A DNA stretch of 64,000 bases. Origin: Terrimonas_A sp051954695 (GTDB lineage Bacteria; Bacteroidota; Bacteroidia; Chitinophagales; Chitinophagaceae). Below the pieces are notes generated by a model, which saw only the letters and a list, made by a program, of their open reading frames with translations, was not told where the DNA came from and ran no database searches. Made by a program: the position numbers and the translations under genes. Shown here one piece after another: positions 27,100-35,869 of the stretch (positions within the stretch are counted from its first letter, which is position 1; the number at the start of each line of letters is the position of its first letter). Where the stretch lies: positions 62,001 to 126,000 of the forward strand of contig JBQCHL010000014.1 in the NCBI GenBank assembly GCA_051954695.1, read 5' to 3'.

Positions 27100-28407
27100 T
27101 TAATCAACTGCTTTTAGCGAATCGAATATTTGTTGGGTTATTTTCTGGTTCACCAATACGAGGTAGCTATTGTCAGGGGCCACTTTGGTGAACTTCCTTT
27201 TCTTAAGGTCGATCAGGAAGTTAATGATGGGGGCATTACCAGCAAGATTAGTAATGTCCAGTTCCGGATAAGTATAATCTTCCTGCAAAGCCCATTTGGA
27301 AAAATTAGGAGTACTGAGCACACTGAACTCTTTGTTCTTATATCCTTTTATAAATTCCTGCAGCAGGAACCAGGAGTGAAGCGGACTGTTATTGTCCGGA
27401 TATAATACAGGAGGCATCACGGTTTCCAGCTTGTTTACCATTTCCAGCATCTTTTTAGACTGTTCATCGCTTTCTTTCTGCGCCAGTGTCAGTTTATCAT
27501 ATGCCTCCTGGAGCTTTGCTGTTTCTTCTTCCTGCACCTTTTTTTCTGTTTGTGTTTTTTCAAGCTCGCCGGTCAATGTAGCCTGTTCAGCATTCAATTC
27601 TGACAAAGAAGTTTCAAGAGTAGTGGCTTTCGTGGTTAATTCTTCCTTGTCTTTGCCGAGTGACTTGTTTTCTTCCTGCAGTTTATTCCTTTCTGCTTCG
27701 ATCGTCTTTTTTTCTTCCTTGAGTTTCTTAAGGTCTTCGGAAAGCTTCTTTATTTTCTTATCCTGATCTGCTTTTTTGGACTTTCGTTCTTCTTCCGCAG
27801 TCTGAACCGGTTCAGATACCTTCATTGTTGTGATCGTTTCAGCATCAGCAGATGCTCTTGCTTTCCGGATCTTATTTATCAGGAGGAAGAATGCTATGCA
27901 TGCCAGTGCGATAGCGCCAGCAAGGACATAGATCAATAATTGCCGGGTATTTTTCAGATCATCATTTTCCTTTTTTATTCCGGCATATAATGAGATAGTT
28001 TGTTTGGATACAAGAGTATCTCCCTGGTTGATCAGTTCATCCAGTGCAAAATAGAAAGGCAGTTGACTGCTCAATCCTGCCTGGGCGATCTGATCTGTGA
28101 ACTTCTTTCGACTCTCAGCTTTCATTGTTGTGTCGCCTGTTACCACTCCCAGTAAACTGTCGCGGTAATGGTAATAGAACTTTTTTTGATCAGGAACTGT
28201 GTAGCCGGAGAAATACAGGAACAATTGCCGCTGGCCGTCCTTTATTTTATTTTCCGGCCGGTCATTTCTTACAAATGAGAGCGTCACCTTCTCAAAAAGG
28301 CTGTCAGGCAGGTCTTGGCTGAGGGCCGGTTTGCATTGCAGCAACAAAGTCATTGCAAGGCACAGGCCGATAAAGCGGAAATTCTGTGGATTGGATAAAA
28401 ACTTCAT
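27100..28407 (-). CDS. Membrane protein with periplasmic N-terminus and cytoplasmic coiled coil (unknown function)
   Basis: A 435-residue protein with a signal sequence (FIGLCLAMTLLLQCKPALSQ; the Cys could also be lipidated), about 125 residues outside, one transmembrane segment (LLIYVLAGAIALACIAFFLL, about 157-176), then NKIRKAR, which marks the cytoplasmic side. Residues 200-335 form a long Lys/Glu-rich coiled coil, followed by a C-terminal domain of about 100 residues. No named family. It sits 8 bp after the actin-like gene and 10 bp before the next. This topology would let it link a cytoplasmic filament-forming or chaperone-like ATPase to the envelope. Confidence 0.75.
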   Translation of the reverse strand: MKFLSNPQNFRFIGLCLAMTLLLQCKPALSQDLPDSLFEKVTLSFVRNDRPENKIKDGQRQLFLYFSGYTVPDQKKFYYHYRDSLLGVVTGDTTMKAESRKKFTDQIAQAGLSSQLPFYFALDELINQGDTLVSKQTISLYAGIKKENDDLKNTRQLLIYVLAGAIALACIAFFLLINKIRKARASADAETITTMKVSEPVQTAEEERKSKKADQDKKIKKLSEDLKKLKEEKKTIEAERNKLQEENKSLGKDKEELTTKATTLETSLSELNAEQATLTGELEKTQTEKKVQEEETAKLQEAYDKLTLAQKESDEQSKKMLEMVNKLETVMPPVLYPDNNSPLHSWFLLQEFIKGYKNKEFSVLSTPNFSKWALQEDYTYPELDITNLAGNAPIINFLIDLKKRKFTKVAPDNSYLVLVNQKITQQIFDSLKAVD

Positions 28408-28415
28408 ATAGTTTT

Positions 28416-30809
28416 TTATTTGTCAATTTCATCTAAGTAGTGCACGATACGGGAAATATCGTTGTCAGTTACGTTTGGAAATTGTGATATAAGCGTAAAA
28501 GATTTGGTATGGTCGTTCTTCATTTCATGTTCAGGCTCGTACTTGAAATTTTCTTTTGGCGTGTCATTGCCATTTTGCTTCAGGCTATAGCGGTATTGCA
28601 GGCCATCAAACCAAAGGCGGTATTCTTTTTTAGTATGGTTGTTGGCTTCATATTGAGGTTTCTTCAGTTGATGACTTCCGCAGATAATGAGATGATCAAA
28701 ACGGAATGTCCATTTGTCTGAACGTTGTATGTAATCAAAATTGCCCGCATCAAAACCATTGTTGAATGATTTAAAAGCCCCTGTAAAATTGATCAGTGCT
28801 GTATCAAGTATACCATTATTGCTTTTCAGGCTTTTGATATTACCTACACCATCAATTGAAGCAGATTTCCAGGAGATCGGAAAATTTATCCTTGGTTCGC
28901 TGAAACTGTTTTGAGTGGCTACACAGCGTCTCACCAGTTCTGATTTCAGGAAAGAACGGAATGGGTTGAACAGCATGCCGCGGCCTGAAAGTTTGATCTG
29001 GCTGATATTGAAATTGGTCAGGCCATATTCACGATGATGTGTTTTCAGCCGTTCCAGCGGAGTGTAAAGGCATTCGAAGAATGCCTGCAACAGGCTGGTA
29101 GTGTAGAAAGAAATAAACGGGATAGGGGTTTCGGAAGAAGAAACCTCTGAATTATAGAATGTATCTGCACTGATAGCAGCAATAAGATTTTGGGCAAAGG
29201 ACGATTCATCCCGCGTATTGAGTGCCGTGGCAAATTCGGGCAAAGAGAAATTCTGCAGTTCTTCGAAACTGAATTTCGACATCCTGATCTTGGCCCTTTC
29301 AATATAGTTCCAGAAATTCTCACTTTGGATATAACCGGTCCTTATTTCTTTCAGGAACCTATCCAGCAGCGAAGCCTTTATTTTTCCTTTTTCAAGAAAA
29401 TTAGGTGCATACCTGGCGGTATAGCTATGCAATATTCCAAGGCCGGCAGCAAAGGTCAGGAAGTTACCGGCTACCGGAAGCCCGGTACGCATGAGGCGAA
29501 AGGCTTTCGGTTTATTATAATAGTATATGCCCACATCTGTAGTACCTTTTCCGCAATCAATGCAGAGCACAATGCTTTTTTCTTTCAGTTTGTCTTCTTC
29601 ACTCAGGTCAGACAGGTAAGTGGCATCGCTTTCAGGCAATGCATTTAATTCAAAACCTTTGAAATTGGCTGGCTTTTCGGAGGGAGAAAGACTGATAAGT
29701 TTATGATGCAGTTCATTCAATATATAAGTGATGGTGAACTGGCTGAGTGTATTGGGAAACAGGATATGGATGGAGGTCAGTATCTTTTTGCGCGGATTAT
29801 CCCTGCAAATTTCGCCGATCAGTACCCGGCAATAGGAGCAGAGAATAGAAGCGGTGAGTTTCAGCAAGGTTTTCCGTAAGCCAAGGTTATAACGCCCGGT
29901 ATCAGGACTGTTGATGGAAACATGTGCACTTTCAGACTGGCTCAGCAAAAGCTTCAGGTAGGGAAGCAGGTGCTGGTAATCGCCGGGGGAGCCGGGGGCG
30001 GCAGTAATCCTTTTCAGGTACAGCAACACATCATTGTCGGTAAAAGTGGATTGATGAAGAACATTGTCATTTTTCCCAATATTATTCTCCGAATAATATA
30101 TTCTTGTTTTAATGAGGTTGTCGCCACCAGGGTCTTTCTGGAAAAAGTCATTATCGTTCACACCGTCATGTCCATACATTCTTTTGAAGCTTTGGAAAAT
30201 ATCGCCATGTACCACCTGGGTAACGTGGGAACTTGTGTCGAGGATGCCATATTGGGATGCTTCTGATCCGAAATCGAGCCAGGACTCAAAGAACAGGGAG
30301 TCTTCCGTATGAAAAAAGAACCGCAGGTTGCAGCTGTAGGTTTGCCCATTGGCGGAGTAGCTAAGTTTTATGTCCAGGAAATCTTCCTTTGGAGCTGAAC
30401 TGATGGACAGCTTTTTGCCAGAGGCGTCGAGGGTCAGGTGGGAAGGATCGGTATTCAGTGGGTTAACAGTGATCAACTGGCTGGGCCGGGCATTGGTTTT
30501 GGCAGTACTGTCGGCTATTTGCAGCGAAGGGTTGTCCACTGTTTCATGTGAGCCGGCCGGGAAAAGGAAATTACTTTTTTTGGCGTTGTCGAAATCTGAA
30601 ATGTCCAGCAGTTCCATCGGGCTGCTGGTATCGGACGACTGGTGAACAAAACTGTACCAGGGGAGATCATGACTGTCCTTACTTATTTCTTTATCATTGA
30701 TCAGGAAAAGAAAAAACGGCCTTTGCCCACAGATCCTGCCCAGGCAAAGCCAATAATCAAATTTACCGTTGAGGTTATTATCAACGTTATCCTTGAGAAT
30801 GGAAAGCAT
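28416..30809 (-). CDS. Actin/Hsp70-fold ATPase-like protein, reminiscent of SrfB
   Basis: A 797-residue soluble protein. Motifs of the actin/Hsp70 ATPase superfamily occur in the right order: a phosphate-1-like LDFGSEASQYG (178-188), a connect-1-like IHILFPNTLSQFT (347-359), phosphate 2 in CIDCGKGTTDVGIYYY (416-431), and an adenosine-type motif IKLSGRGMLFNP (605-616). A long N-terminal region precedes the core. The size and the GTTDVG block recall the SrfB family, whose function is not settled. It is the first gene of a six-gene minus-strand cluster with a SEDS-PBP fusion, where the position of mreB would be in a canonical elongation operon. Whether it forms filaments is unknown. Confidence 0.72.
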   Translation of the reverse strand: MLSILKDNVDNNLNGKFDYWLCLGRICGQRPFFLFLINDKEISKDSHDLPWYSFVHQSSDTSSPMELLDISDFDNAKKSNFLFPAGSHETVDNPSLQIADSTAKTNARPSQLITVNPLNTDPSHLTLDASGKKLSISSAPKEDFLDIKLSYSANGQTYSCNLRFFFHTEDSLFFESWLDFGSEASQYGILDTSSHVTQVVHGDIFQSFKRMYGHDGVNDNDFFQKDPGGDNLIKTRIYYSENNIGKNDNVLHQSTFTDNDVLLYLKRITAAPGSPGDYQHLLPYLKLLLSQSESAHVSINSPDTGRYNLGLRKTLLKLTASILCSYCRVLIGEICRDNPRKKILTSIHILFPNTLSQFTITYILNELHHKLISLSPSEKPANFKGFELNALPESDATYLSDLSEEDKLKEKSIVLCIDCGKGTTDVGIYYYNKPKAFRLMRTGLPVAGNFLTFAAGLGILHSYTARYAPNFLEKGKIKASLLDRFLKEIRTGYIQSENFWNYIERAKIRMSKFSFEELQNFSLPEFATALNTRDESSFAQNLIAAISADTFYNSEVSSSETPIPFISFYTTSLLQAFFECLYTPLERLKTHHREYGLTNFNISQIKLSGRGMLFNPFRSFLKSELVRRCVATQNSFSEPRINFPISWKSASIDGVGNIKSLKSNNGILDTALINFTGAFKSFNNGFDAGNFDYIQRSDKWTFRFDHLIICGSHQLKKPQYEANNHTKKEYRLWFDGLQYRYSLKQNGNDTPKENFKYEPEHEMKNDHTKSFTLISQFPNVTDNDISRIVHYLDEIDK

Positions 30810-31052
30810 TAATGAGATGGTTTAAGGCCCAGTGAACGGAATGGGGTTTAAATTTATTGCTTTTTTTTAGTTAAGACTGAAGTTGACCCGGAGGTTTTTA
30901 CAGGAAAAAGGGGTTGGACTACAAATTGAGGACCATATATGCGCAACAGCAATTTAAGTATAATCACCTAGTTTTAACATATTGATATATAATTATTTGT
31001 GGATAATTGGAAGTTTAATAAAAATAAATCATTTTCGTTCCAAATCATCATT

Positions 31053-32150
31053 ATGAAAAGGAAAAGTACTATTGTTCTTCTTTTAATGCTGTTCGATATT
31101 ATTGTGTTAAATGCGCAATGGGTTAACAGTGGATCTATTATCTATACGAACGGTAGGGTTGGAATAAATACCACCAATCCGTCTTATGCGCTGCATAGTG
31201 TTTCGAATAACAATACTAGTACCGTTAGTTCTTATCTGTGGGGTTCTCACTATGGCACAGCGATTGGCGTTGGTAACATTTCACCATCCTATTATGCCTT
31301 TTCTATTGAAGGAAATCTCAACGCAGATGGCACGCCTATGCCTAATACTAAGAAATTGTTTTATGTCAGGGCCGATGGAAATATAGGTATCGGAACAGAT
31401 GCAGTGACAGAAAAACTTAATTTGGCTGGCAATCTAAATATCATGGATGGGGCCGCACCAAAAATTCAGATTTTGAATCGTGCAACTTTGCAAGTGCCCT
31501 TAGCTGCAGAAAATGGTTATACCCGCTCTTTTCTTAGCCAGAATATTTCATGGAATAGCTCTGCCGGCAAATGGGATATTAACGACCTTGTATATCGGGA
31601 CTTTGCCATGTTAAGGTTTGAGAATAGTGGCACAATTGGTTTGTATACCGGGATTACTTCTTCTGCACAGTTGACGAATAGCGAGCTTGGTTCCTATAAG
31701 AGATTCGGTATTGACAATACGGGCAACGTGGGTATTGGGGGAAATTTAGGAATTGCAGGAAATGTAGGAATAGGAACCGATGCTATCGTCGATCATAAGT
31801 TAGCTGTAAATGGCTCAGCAATTTTTACGAAGGTAAAAGTGAAGCAATACAGCAACTGGCCCGACTATGTTTTTAATGACAATTATCCATTGCGTTCACT
31901 CACTGAGTTGGCTACCTATATCAGGTTAAATAAGCGTTTACCCGATATGCCAGCCGCAGATGAAGTAGAGAAGAAAGGATTGGACCTGGCCGATAATCAG
32001 GCCGCTTTATTGAAAAAGATAGAAGAGCTTACCTTGTACATCCTTGATCAGCAAAAGGAGATCGAATCATTAAAGAGAATTAAAGAAGATATGACAGAGT
32101 TGCGAAAAGAAATGGAACTAATAAGGAAAAATCAAATTAATAAGAACTGA
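31053..32150 (+). CDS. Secreted fibre-like repeat protein with C-terminal coiled coil
   Basis: A 365-residue protein. The ATG at 31053 gives MKRKSTIVLLLMLFDIIVLNAQ, a signal peptide; the longer frame adds a lysine- and asparagine-rich stretch and is unlikely. Repeated GRVGINTTNPSYAL, GNIGIGTDAVTEKL and GNVGIGTDAIVDHKLAVNG units follow, the pattern of trimeric tail-fibre or collar-type repeats common in exported Bacteroidota proteins. The C-terminal part has YPLRSLTELATYIRLNKRLP and a coiled coil (LLKKIEELTLYILDQQKEIE). No catalytic motif and no sorting domain are seen. It is monocistronic and ends 5 bp before the decayed regulator on the other strand. Function unknown. Confidence 0.7.
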   Translation: MKRKSTIVLLLMLFDIIVLNAQWVNSGSIIYTNGRVGINTTNPSYALHSVSNNNTSTVSSYLWGSHYGTAIGVGNISPSYYAFSIEGNLNADGTPMPNTKKLFYVRADGNIGIGTDAVTEKLNLAGNLNIMDGAAPKIQILNRATLQVPLAAENGYTRSFLSQNISWNSSAGKWDINDLVYRDFAMLRFENSGTIGLYTGITSSAQLTNSELGSYKRFGIDNTGNVGIGGNLGIAGNVGIGTDAIVDHKLAVNGSAIFTKVKVKQYSNWPDYVFNDNYPLRSLTELATYIRLNKRLPDMPAADEVEKKGLDLADNQAALLKKIEELTLYILDQQKEIESLKRIKEDMTELRKEMELIRKNQINKN

Positions 32151-32155
32151 GCCTT

Positions 32156-32844
32156 TTATAAAGCTTTTCCCAATACCAATAATACAAGCTCTTTATAGCT
32201 CCGGCCTATCGGGATCACTTCACCATTGATCTCTACTTCTGCTGCGCTGAAAGCATTGAGCTTTTCACGGGCAACAACGAATGAGCGGTGTATGCGGATG
32301 AATTTTCTTTTATCAAGCATCGCTTCAATTTCGCTGATCTGGTATTTGGTGAGGTATGAGCTGGTGGTGGTAACGATATTGATGTATTCCTTCCGGCTTT
32401 CGATATAAAGGATTTCATCAAAATAAACCCTGATCCTTTTTTGTTGACATTGATCAGCAGGTGGGGGCGCTCCGTTGCCACGGTTGCCACATTCTGGACT
32501 GGCGGTTCGGGAATGGTATGCTCTTTCACCTTATTCACGGCCATAAGGAACCGGTTGAAATGGATGGGCTTTAGCAGATAATCCACTACGTTCAGTTCAT
32601 ACCCGTCAAGTGCGTATTCCCGGTAAGCCGTGGTGAGAATAATTCGTGGCAGGGATTTGAGGGTGCGGATAAAATCAAGCCCCTTGAGTTTGGGTAAATG
32701 AATATCCAGGAACAAAAGATCTATACGCTGGGCCTGCAGCACTTCAAGTGCATACAGTGCATCGCTGCAGGTGCTTTTTAATTCAAGAAAAGGAATCTGG
32801 TTGATATAATCGGTGAGGATCTCTGCAGCCAGCGGCATTTTCAA
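32156..32844 (-). pseudogene. LytTR response regulator, truncated at the N-terminus and frameshifted
   Basis: The first frame keeps a receiver from PLAAEILTDYINQ through LLFLDIHLPKLKG and YLLKPIHFNRF, but lacks the first 10-12 residues with the acidic DDE triad. At a run of six T (32437-32442, A6 on the coding strand) the frame is lost. One extra A would restore a normal LytTR domain (RIRVYFDEILYIESRKEY, then FIRIHRSFVVAREKLNAF), ending at a TAA at 32156-32158. The 5' end is joined directly to a kinase remnant. So the gene is broken at both ends of the receiver. A sequencing error could explain the homopolymer, but not the missing N-terminus. Confidence 0.8.
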
Positions 32845-32975
32845 CCAGGGGTAGAAGCAGCAATGAGGCGATTGGCTTCGGGGTCTTTCGCATCTTTTTC
32901 AAAAGATATCTTCAGCCGTTCATTATAGCGTATCCGTTCCAGTGAAATATAGTCTTCCAGGAAAGCCATTTCAGA
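32834..32975 (-). pseudogene. LytS-type histidine kinase remnant
   Basis: About 47 codons of a His_kinase/HATPase junction survive: EMAFLEDYISLERIRYNERL followed by KISFEKDAKDPEANRLIA. A frame change follows, and then LLLPLVENA, the start of the N-box, at 32834-32860. It then passes straight into the response regulator's PLAAEIL. The phospho-acceptor domain upstream and the rest of the ATPase domain are missing. A deletion between kinase and regulator best explains the junction. Confidence 0.7.
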
Positions 32976-33210
32976 ACCCGATATGCAGCAGCACCCTTTT
33001 CATCCGTCTAAAATCGACCAAAAAAACATAGGAGACAAAAAAGCTGTCAGGGAGAGTGAACAACATACGAACAACAGGAATCTACCTACGAATGAAATTT
33101 ACTGTTGCTGTAAACCAGTTAACTGGGGCCACACAGGGAAATTCACCCGACGGATATGATTGAGATCAGCAAGCCTGTTGATTATTTTAGGAAAAATAAA
33201 AATAACCACC

Positions 33211-33630
33211 ATGAAACGCGTATTCCCTTTTTTATCCCTTCCCCAATCGATAATCGTTTTGCGGTTATCGATTGCCCTTATTTTCCTGCTTCATTCAGTG
33301 GTGAGATTGTGCAATGGTACCATTCCCCGGTTTGCTAACTATCTTACTGAAAAAGGAATGCCTCTTGGAAAAGCCTGGGTGATAGCGATCACTGTTTTTG
33401 AAATTGCCGGGTCAGTGTTGCTGATACTAAATTATTTTACGAGGACGATAGCTATAGGTTTCATTATCCTGCTGCTGGCAGGCATAGTATTGATCCATGC
33501 TGAAAGAGGATGGTTTGTAGGGGAACACGGAAGTGGTGGGTGTGAATACAGTTTCATCCTGATAATAGCTTTGCTGGTGATCGCAGCAGCAGATAGGGAT
33601 AAAAAAAACCGGTATAGAAATACCGGCTGA
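33211..33630 (+). CDS. DoxX family membrane protein
   Basis: A 139-residue protein with four membrane segments. The ATG at 33211 starts MKRVFPFLSLPQSIIVLRL; a TTG 51 bp upstream is less likely. LRLSIALIFLLHSVVRL with a central His, then ANYLTEKGMPLGKAWVIAITVFEIAGSVLLIL, is the DoxX pattern. DoxX-like proteins are often linked to thiol or quinone redox balance, but this one's role is unknown. It converges on a TlpA-like thioredoxin gene 9 bp away, and that gene's terminator hairpin lies inside its last codons. Confidence 0.85.
   Translation: MKRVFPFLSLPQSIIVLRLSIALIFLLHSVVRLCNGTIPRFANYLTEKGMPLGKAWVIAITVFEIAGSVLLILNYFTRTIAIGFIILLLAGIVLIHAERGWFVGEHGSGGCEYSFILIIALLVIAAADRDKKNRYRNTG
33601..33626 (-). 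terminator. Rho-independent terminator for the TlpA-like gene
   Basis: On the minus strand CCGGTAT (33626-33620) and ATACCGG (33615-33609) flank a TTCT loop and run into eight T residues. It lies within the 3' end of the convergent doxX-like gene. Confidence 0.8.
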
Positions 33631-33639
33631 GAGAAGCGC

Positions 33640-35094
33640 TCACATAAGAAGTCTGGTTATTGTTTTTAATAAGTCTTCTTTTTCTGACGGTCTTGGCGCA
33701 TTTGCGGTTCTGAGTTTTCCCTTTTTATCGAATAGCATATAAGTGGGAAAGCCCCCGATCTTATATAAGCCCATGAATAATTTGGAAGCATCGTCGTTTA
33801 AAAAATAATTCTCTCCCGACAGGTTTCTTTTCTTTATCAATCCAAGCCAGCCTGCTTCTTCTGATTGCAGGCAAAGGTTGATGAAAACGACCTTACTGCT
33901 ATCCACCTGTTTCTTTAGAGCAGGCAAATAAGTCATTTCCTCCAGGCAGGGAACACACCAGGTAGCATAAATATCTACATAAAGTATTTTACCCGGATGC
34001 CGTTTGCTTAGATAATCGAATATTTCAATTGCCGGTAGCCTTGTTTGGCTTTTGCTCTTTGTTAAATACGTTATTCCTGTAATTGCCTGCTCCTTTAAGT
34101 CAGGATTGGCTGTTTCGCTGGCGTAACGTAGCAGATAACGATATGTAAGAGTATCTGTAAAATAATTTCTAAGCCGCGGCAGGGAATCCAGTAATAAAGA
34201 CGATTTGTTGATATAGGGTGAAAGGGCATAAAACAGCATATAATCCCTGGAAAGGCTTGCTGGTTCGTGAAGCAACAAATTGATCGCTTTGGAAGCTGCT
34301 TTTTGATAATGGCCCTGTAGTGCTGACTGGGCAATGGTGCTGTCTGTTTTCAATAGCGTGTGAGCATAATTCGACAAATGATAAGGAAACATCATGGATT
34401 GAAAGCCGGTGGGATTATATTGATCGAATAACGGGTCGGCAAACAATGCATGATGATATAGCGGCTTCCCGGTGATGCTGTCTTTGGTGGTCAGGTAATC
34501 TGAAGCCCAGTAAGATACGGTGTACCTGATATCATTTACTGCCCATTCTTTTACAACAGGATCGAGATGATGCTGCTTGGTATATTCTTCCAGTATAGAA
34601 ATACATTGAACATAACTATGCTTTACAGAATCCAGCATAGCTGGTAATGAAACGGAGAGGTCAAATTTTTTATAGACATTGGTTGAGAAATAGCGATGCC
34701 ATTTATTGAGTTGCGTGCTGATGCGTGCATGATCGCCACTGATCGAAAGCCATTTAAAATCCGGTTCGTTTATCAAATCGCCGTTTATTTGCAGATGCAC
34801 GGAGTCGCCGGGCTGTACATAGAGGTTGATAAAAACATTATTGTATTGAATGGTCATGTTGTGTGTGAACAGCATTTCTTCAGAAGAAGAAAGCCATCCA
34901 TCCTGGTTGAAAGCGGCACTTTTCCGGCCTTTTATAAAGGGGTTCAGGAAGTTCAGCGCCATTGCTTTTGGTGTTGTACTGTCTGCATTTATCAGGGAAG
35001 CGGTGATCGTAACCGGTTTGGTCTGTAAGGACTGCGAAAAACTAAAAGCAAAGCAATGCCCTGCCACCAGCAGGGCTGATAGTTTCTTTATCAT
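33640..35094 (-). CDS. TlpA-like thioredoxin-fold protein, exported
   Basis: A 484-residue protein with a signal peptide (LSALLVAGHCFAFSFSQ). The long N-terminal half (about 340 residues) contains a beta-rich domain and a helical region, as in many Bacteroidota TlpA/DUF4369-type proteins. The C-terminal thioredoxin domain has the redox pair in TWCVPCLEE (Trp379, Cys380, Cys383) and the cis-Pro loop in IGGFPTYMLFD. It probably reduces or isomerises disulfides outside the cytoplasm. It lies 12 bp downstream of the LytTR regulator gene on the same strand, so it may be co-transcribed with that two-component pair. Confidence 0.88.
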   Translation of the reverse strand: MIKKLSALLVAGHCFAFSFSQSLQTKPVTITASLINADSTTPKAMALNFLNPFIKGRKSAAFNQDGWLSSSEEMLFTHNMTIQYNNVFINLYVQPGDSVHLQINGDLINEPDFKWLSISGDHARISTQLNKWHRYFSTNVYKKFDLSVSLPAMLDSVKHSYVQCISILEEYTKQHHLDPVVKEWAVNDIRYTVSYWASDYLTTKDSITGKPLYHHALFADPLFDQYNPTGFQSMMFPYHLSNYAHTLLKTDSTIAQSALQGHYQKAASKAINLLLHEPASLSRDYMLFYALSPYINKSSLLLDSLPRLRNYFTDTLTYRYLLRYASETANPDLKEQAITGITYLTKSKSQTRLPAIEIFDYLSKRHPGKILYVDIYATWCVPCLEEMTYLPALKKQVDSSKVVFINLCLQSEEAGWLGLIKKRNLSGENYFLNDDASKLFMGLYKIGGFPTYMLFDKKGKLRTANAPRPSEKEDLLKTITRLLM

Positions 35095-35106
35095 AGTTGT
35101 ATTTAA

Positions 35107-35868
35107 TTAAGGGTTGAGCGTGTTGTTTAAAGCTGTTTTTACTGCTTCAAGATGCTGGCGGGAGATGGGGATCTTTGTATTGTCCTGCAGCAACAATGTG
35201 CCGCCATCTTCTTTCAGGAAGCTTTTTACATAGTGCATATTCACCAGGTGAGACTGATGTGTACGCTGGAAACCATAAGGCTTCAGTAATTCGGCATATT
35301 CTTTTAAAGTCCGGCTTACCAGTATCTTTTCCCCATTCTCCAGGAAGAAATGAGTGTAATTGTCAGATGCTTCACAACGGACTATCTCATTTACTTTCAC
35401 ATAGCGTGTCTGCAACAAATTTGGAAGTGCTATTCTTGGTGATTCCTGTTGCGGCTTTTGTAAATAGGCAATAAGATTGCTGATATTGCTGTTCTGTTGT
35501 TTTAATGTGATCCTTTGTTTTGCTTTATCAATCGCCTGTTTTAGGTCGTCCACATCAACCGGCTTCAACAAATAATCCAGGGCGGAAAACTTTATGGCCT
35601 GTATGCCATATTGATCATAGGCGGTTACAAATATTACTTCAAAAGATACCGTGTCAAATGATTTGAGCAGGTCAAAGCCTGACTTTACCGGCATTTGTAT
35701 ATCGAGCAATACCAGGTCTGGGTTTACAGCTTTGATCAATTGTATTCCTTCATCTGCAGAACTGGCCTGGCCGGCAATTTTCACACCAGGGCAATATTGC
35801 TGCAGAAGATATTGCAGGTTTTCAAGATTATTGATCTCATCATCTATCAGCACGCATCGGATATTCAT
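35107..35868 (-). CDS. LytTR-family response regulator
   Basis: A 253-residue regulator with a receiver (RCVLIDDEINNLENL, phospho-acceptor in DLVLLDIQMPVKSG, Lys in YLLKPVDVDDL) and a LytTR DNA-binding domain (RYVKVNEIVRCEASDNYTHF; FQRTHQSHLVNMHYV). Its start lies 1 bp after the stop of the kinase gene, so the two are translated together as a two-component pair. Targets are unknown; the exported thioredoxin gene downstream is one candidate. Confidence 0.95.
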   Translation of the reverse strand: MNIRCVLIDDEINNLENLQYLLQQYCPGVKIAGQASSADEGIQLIKAVNPDLVLLDIQMPVKSGFDLLKSFDTVSFEVIFVTAYDQYGIQAIKFSALDYLLKPVDVDDLKQAIDKAKQRITLKQQNSNISNLIAYLQKPQQESPRIALPNLLQTRYVKVNEIVRCEASDNYTHFFLENGEKILVSRTLKEYAELLKPYGFQRTHQSHLVNMHYVKSFLKEDGGTLLLQDNTKIPISRQHLEAVKTALNNTLNP

Positions 35869-35869
35869 G

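Noticed and set aside
27090..27107. TTG start for the polytopic protein of the cluster
   Set aside because: An ATG at 27089 just before the first membrane segment is simpler; the TTG lies inside the upstream gene. It cannot be excluded.
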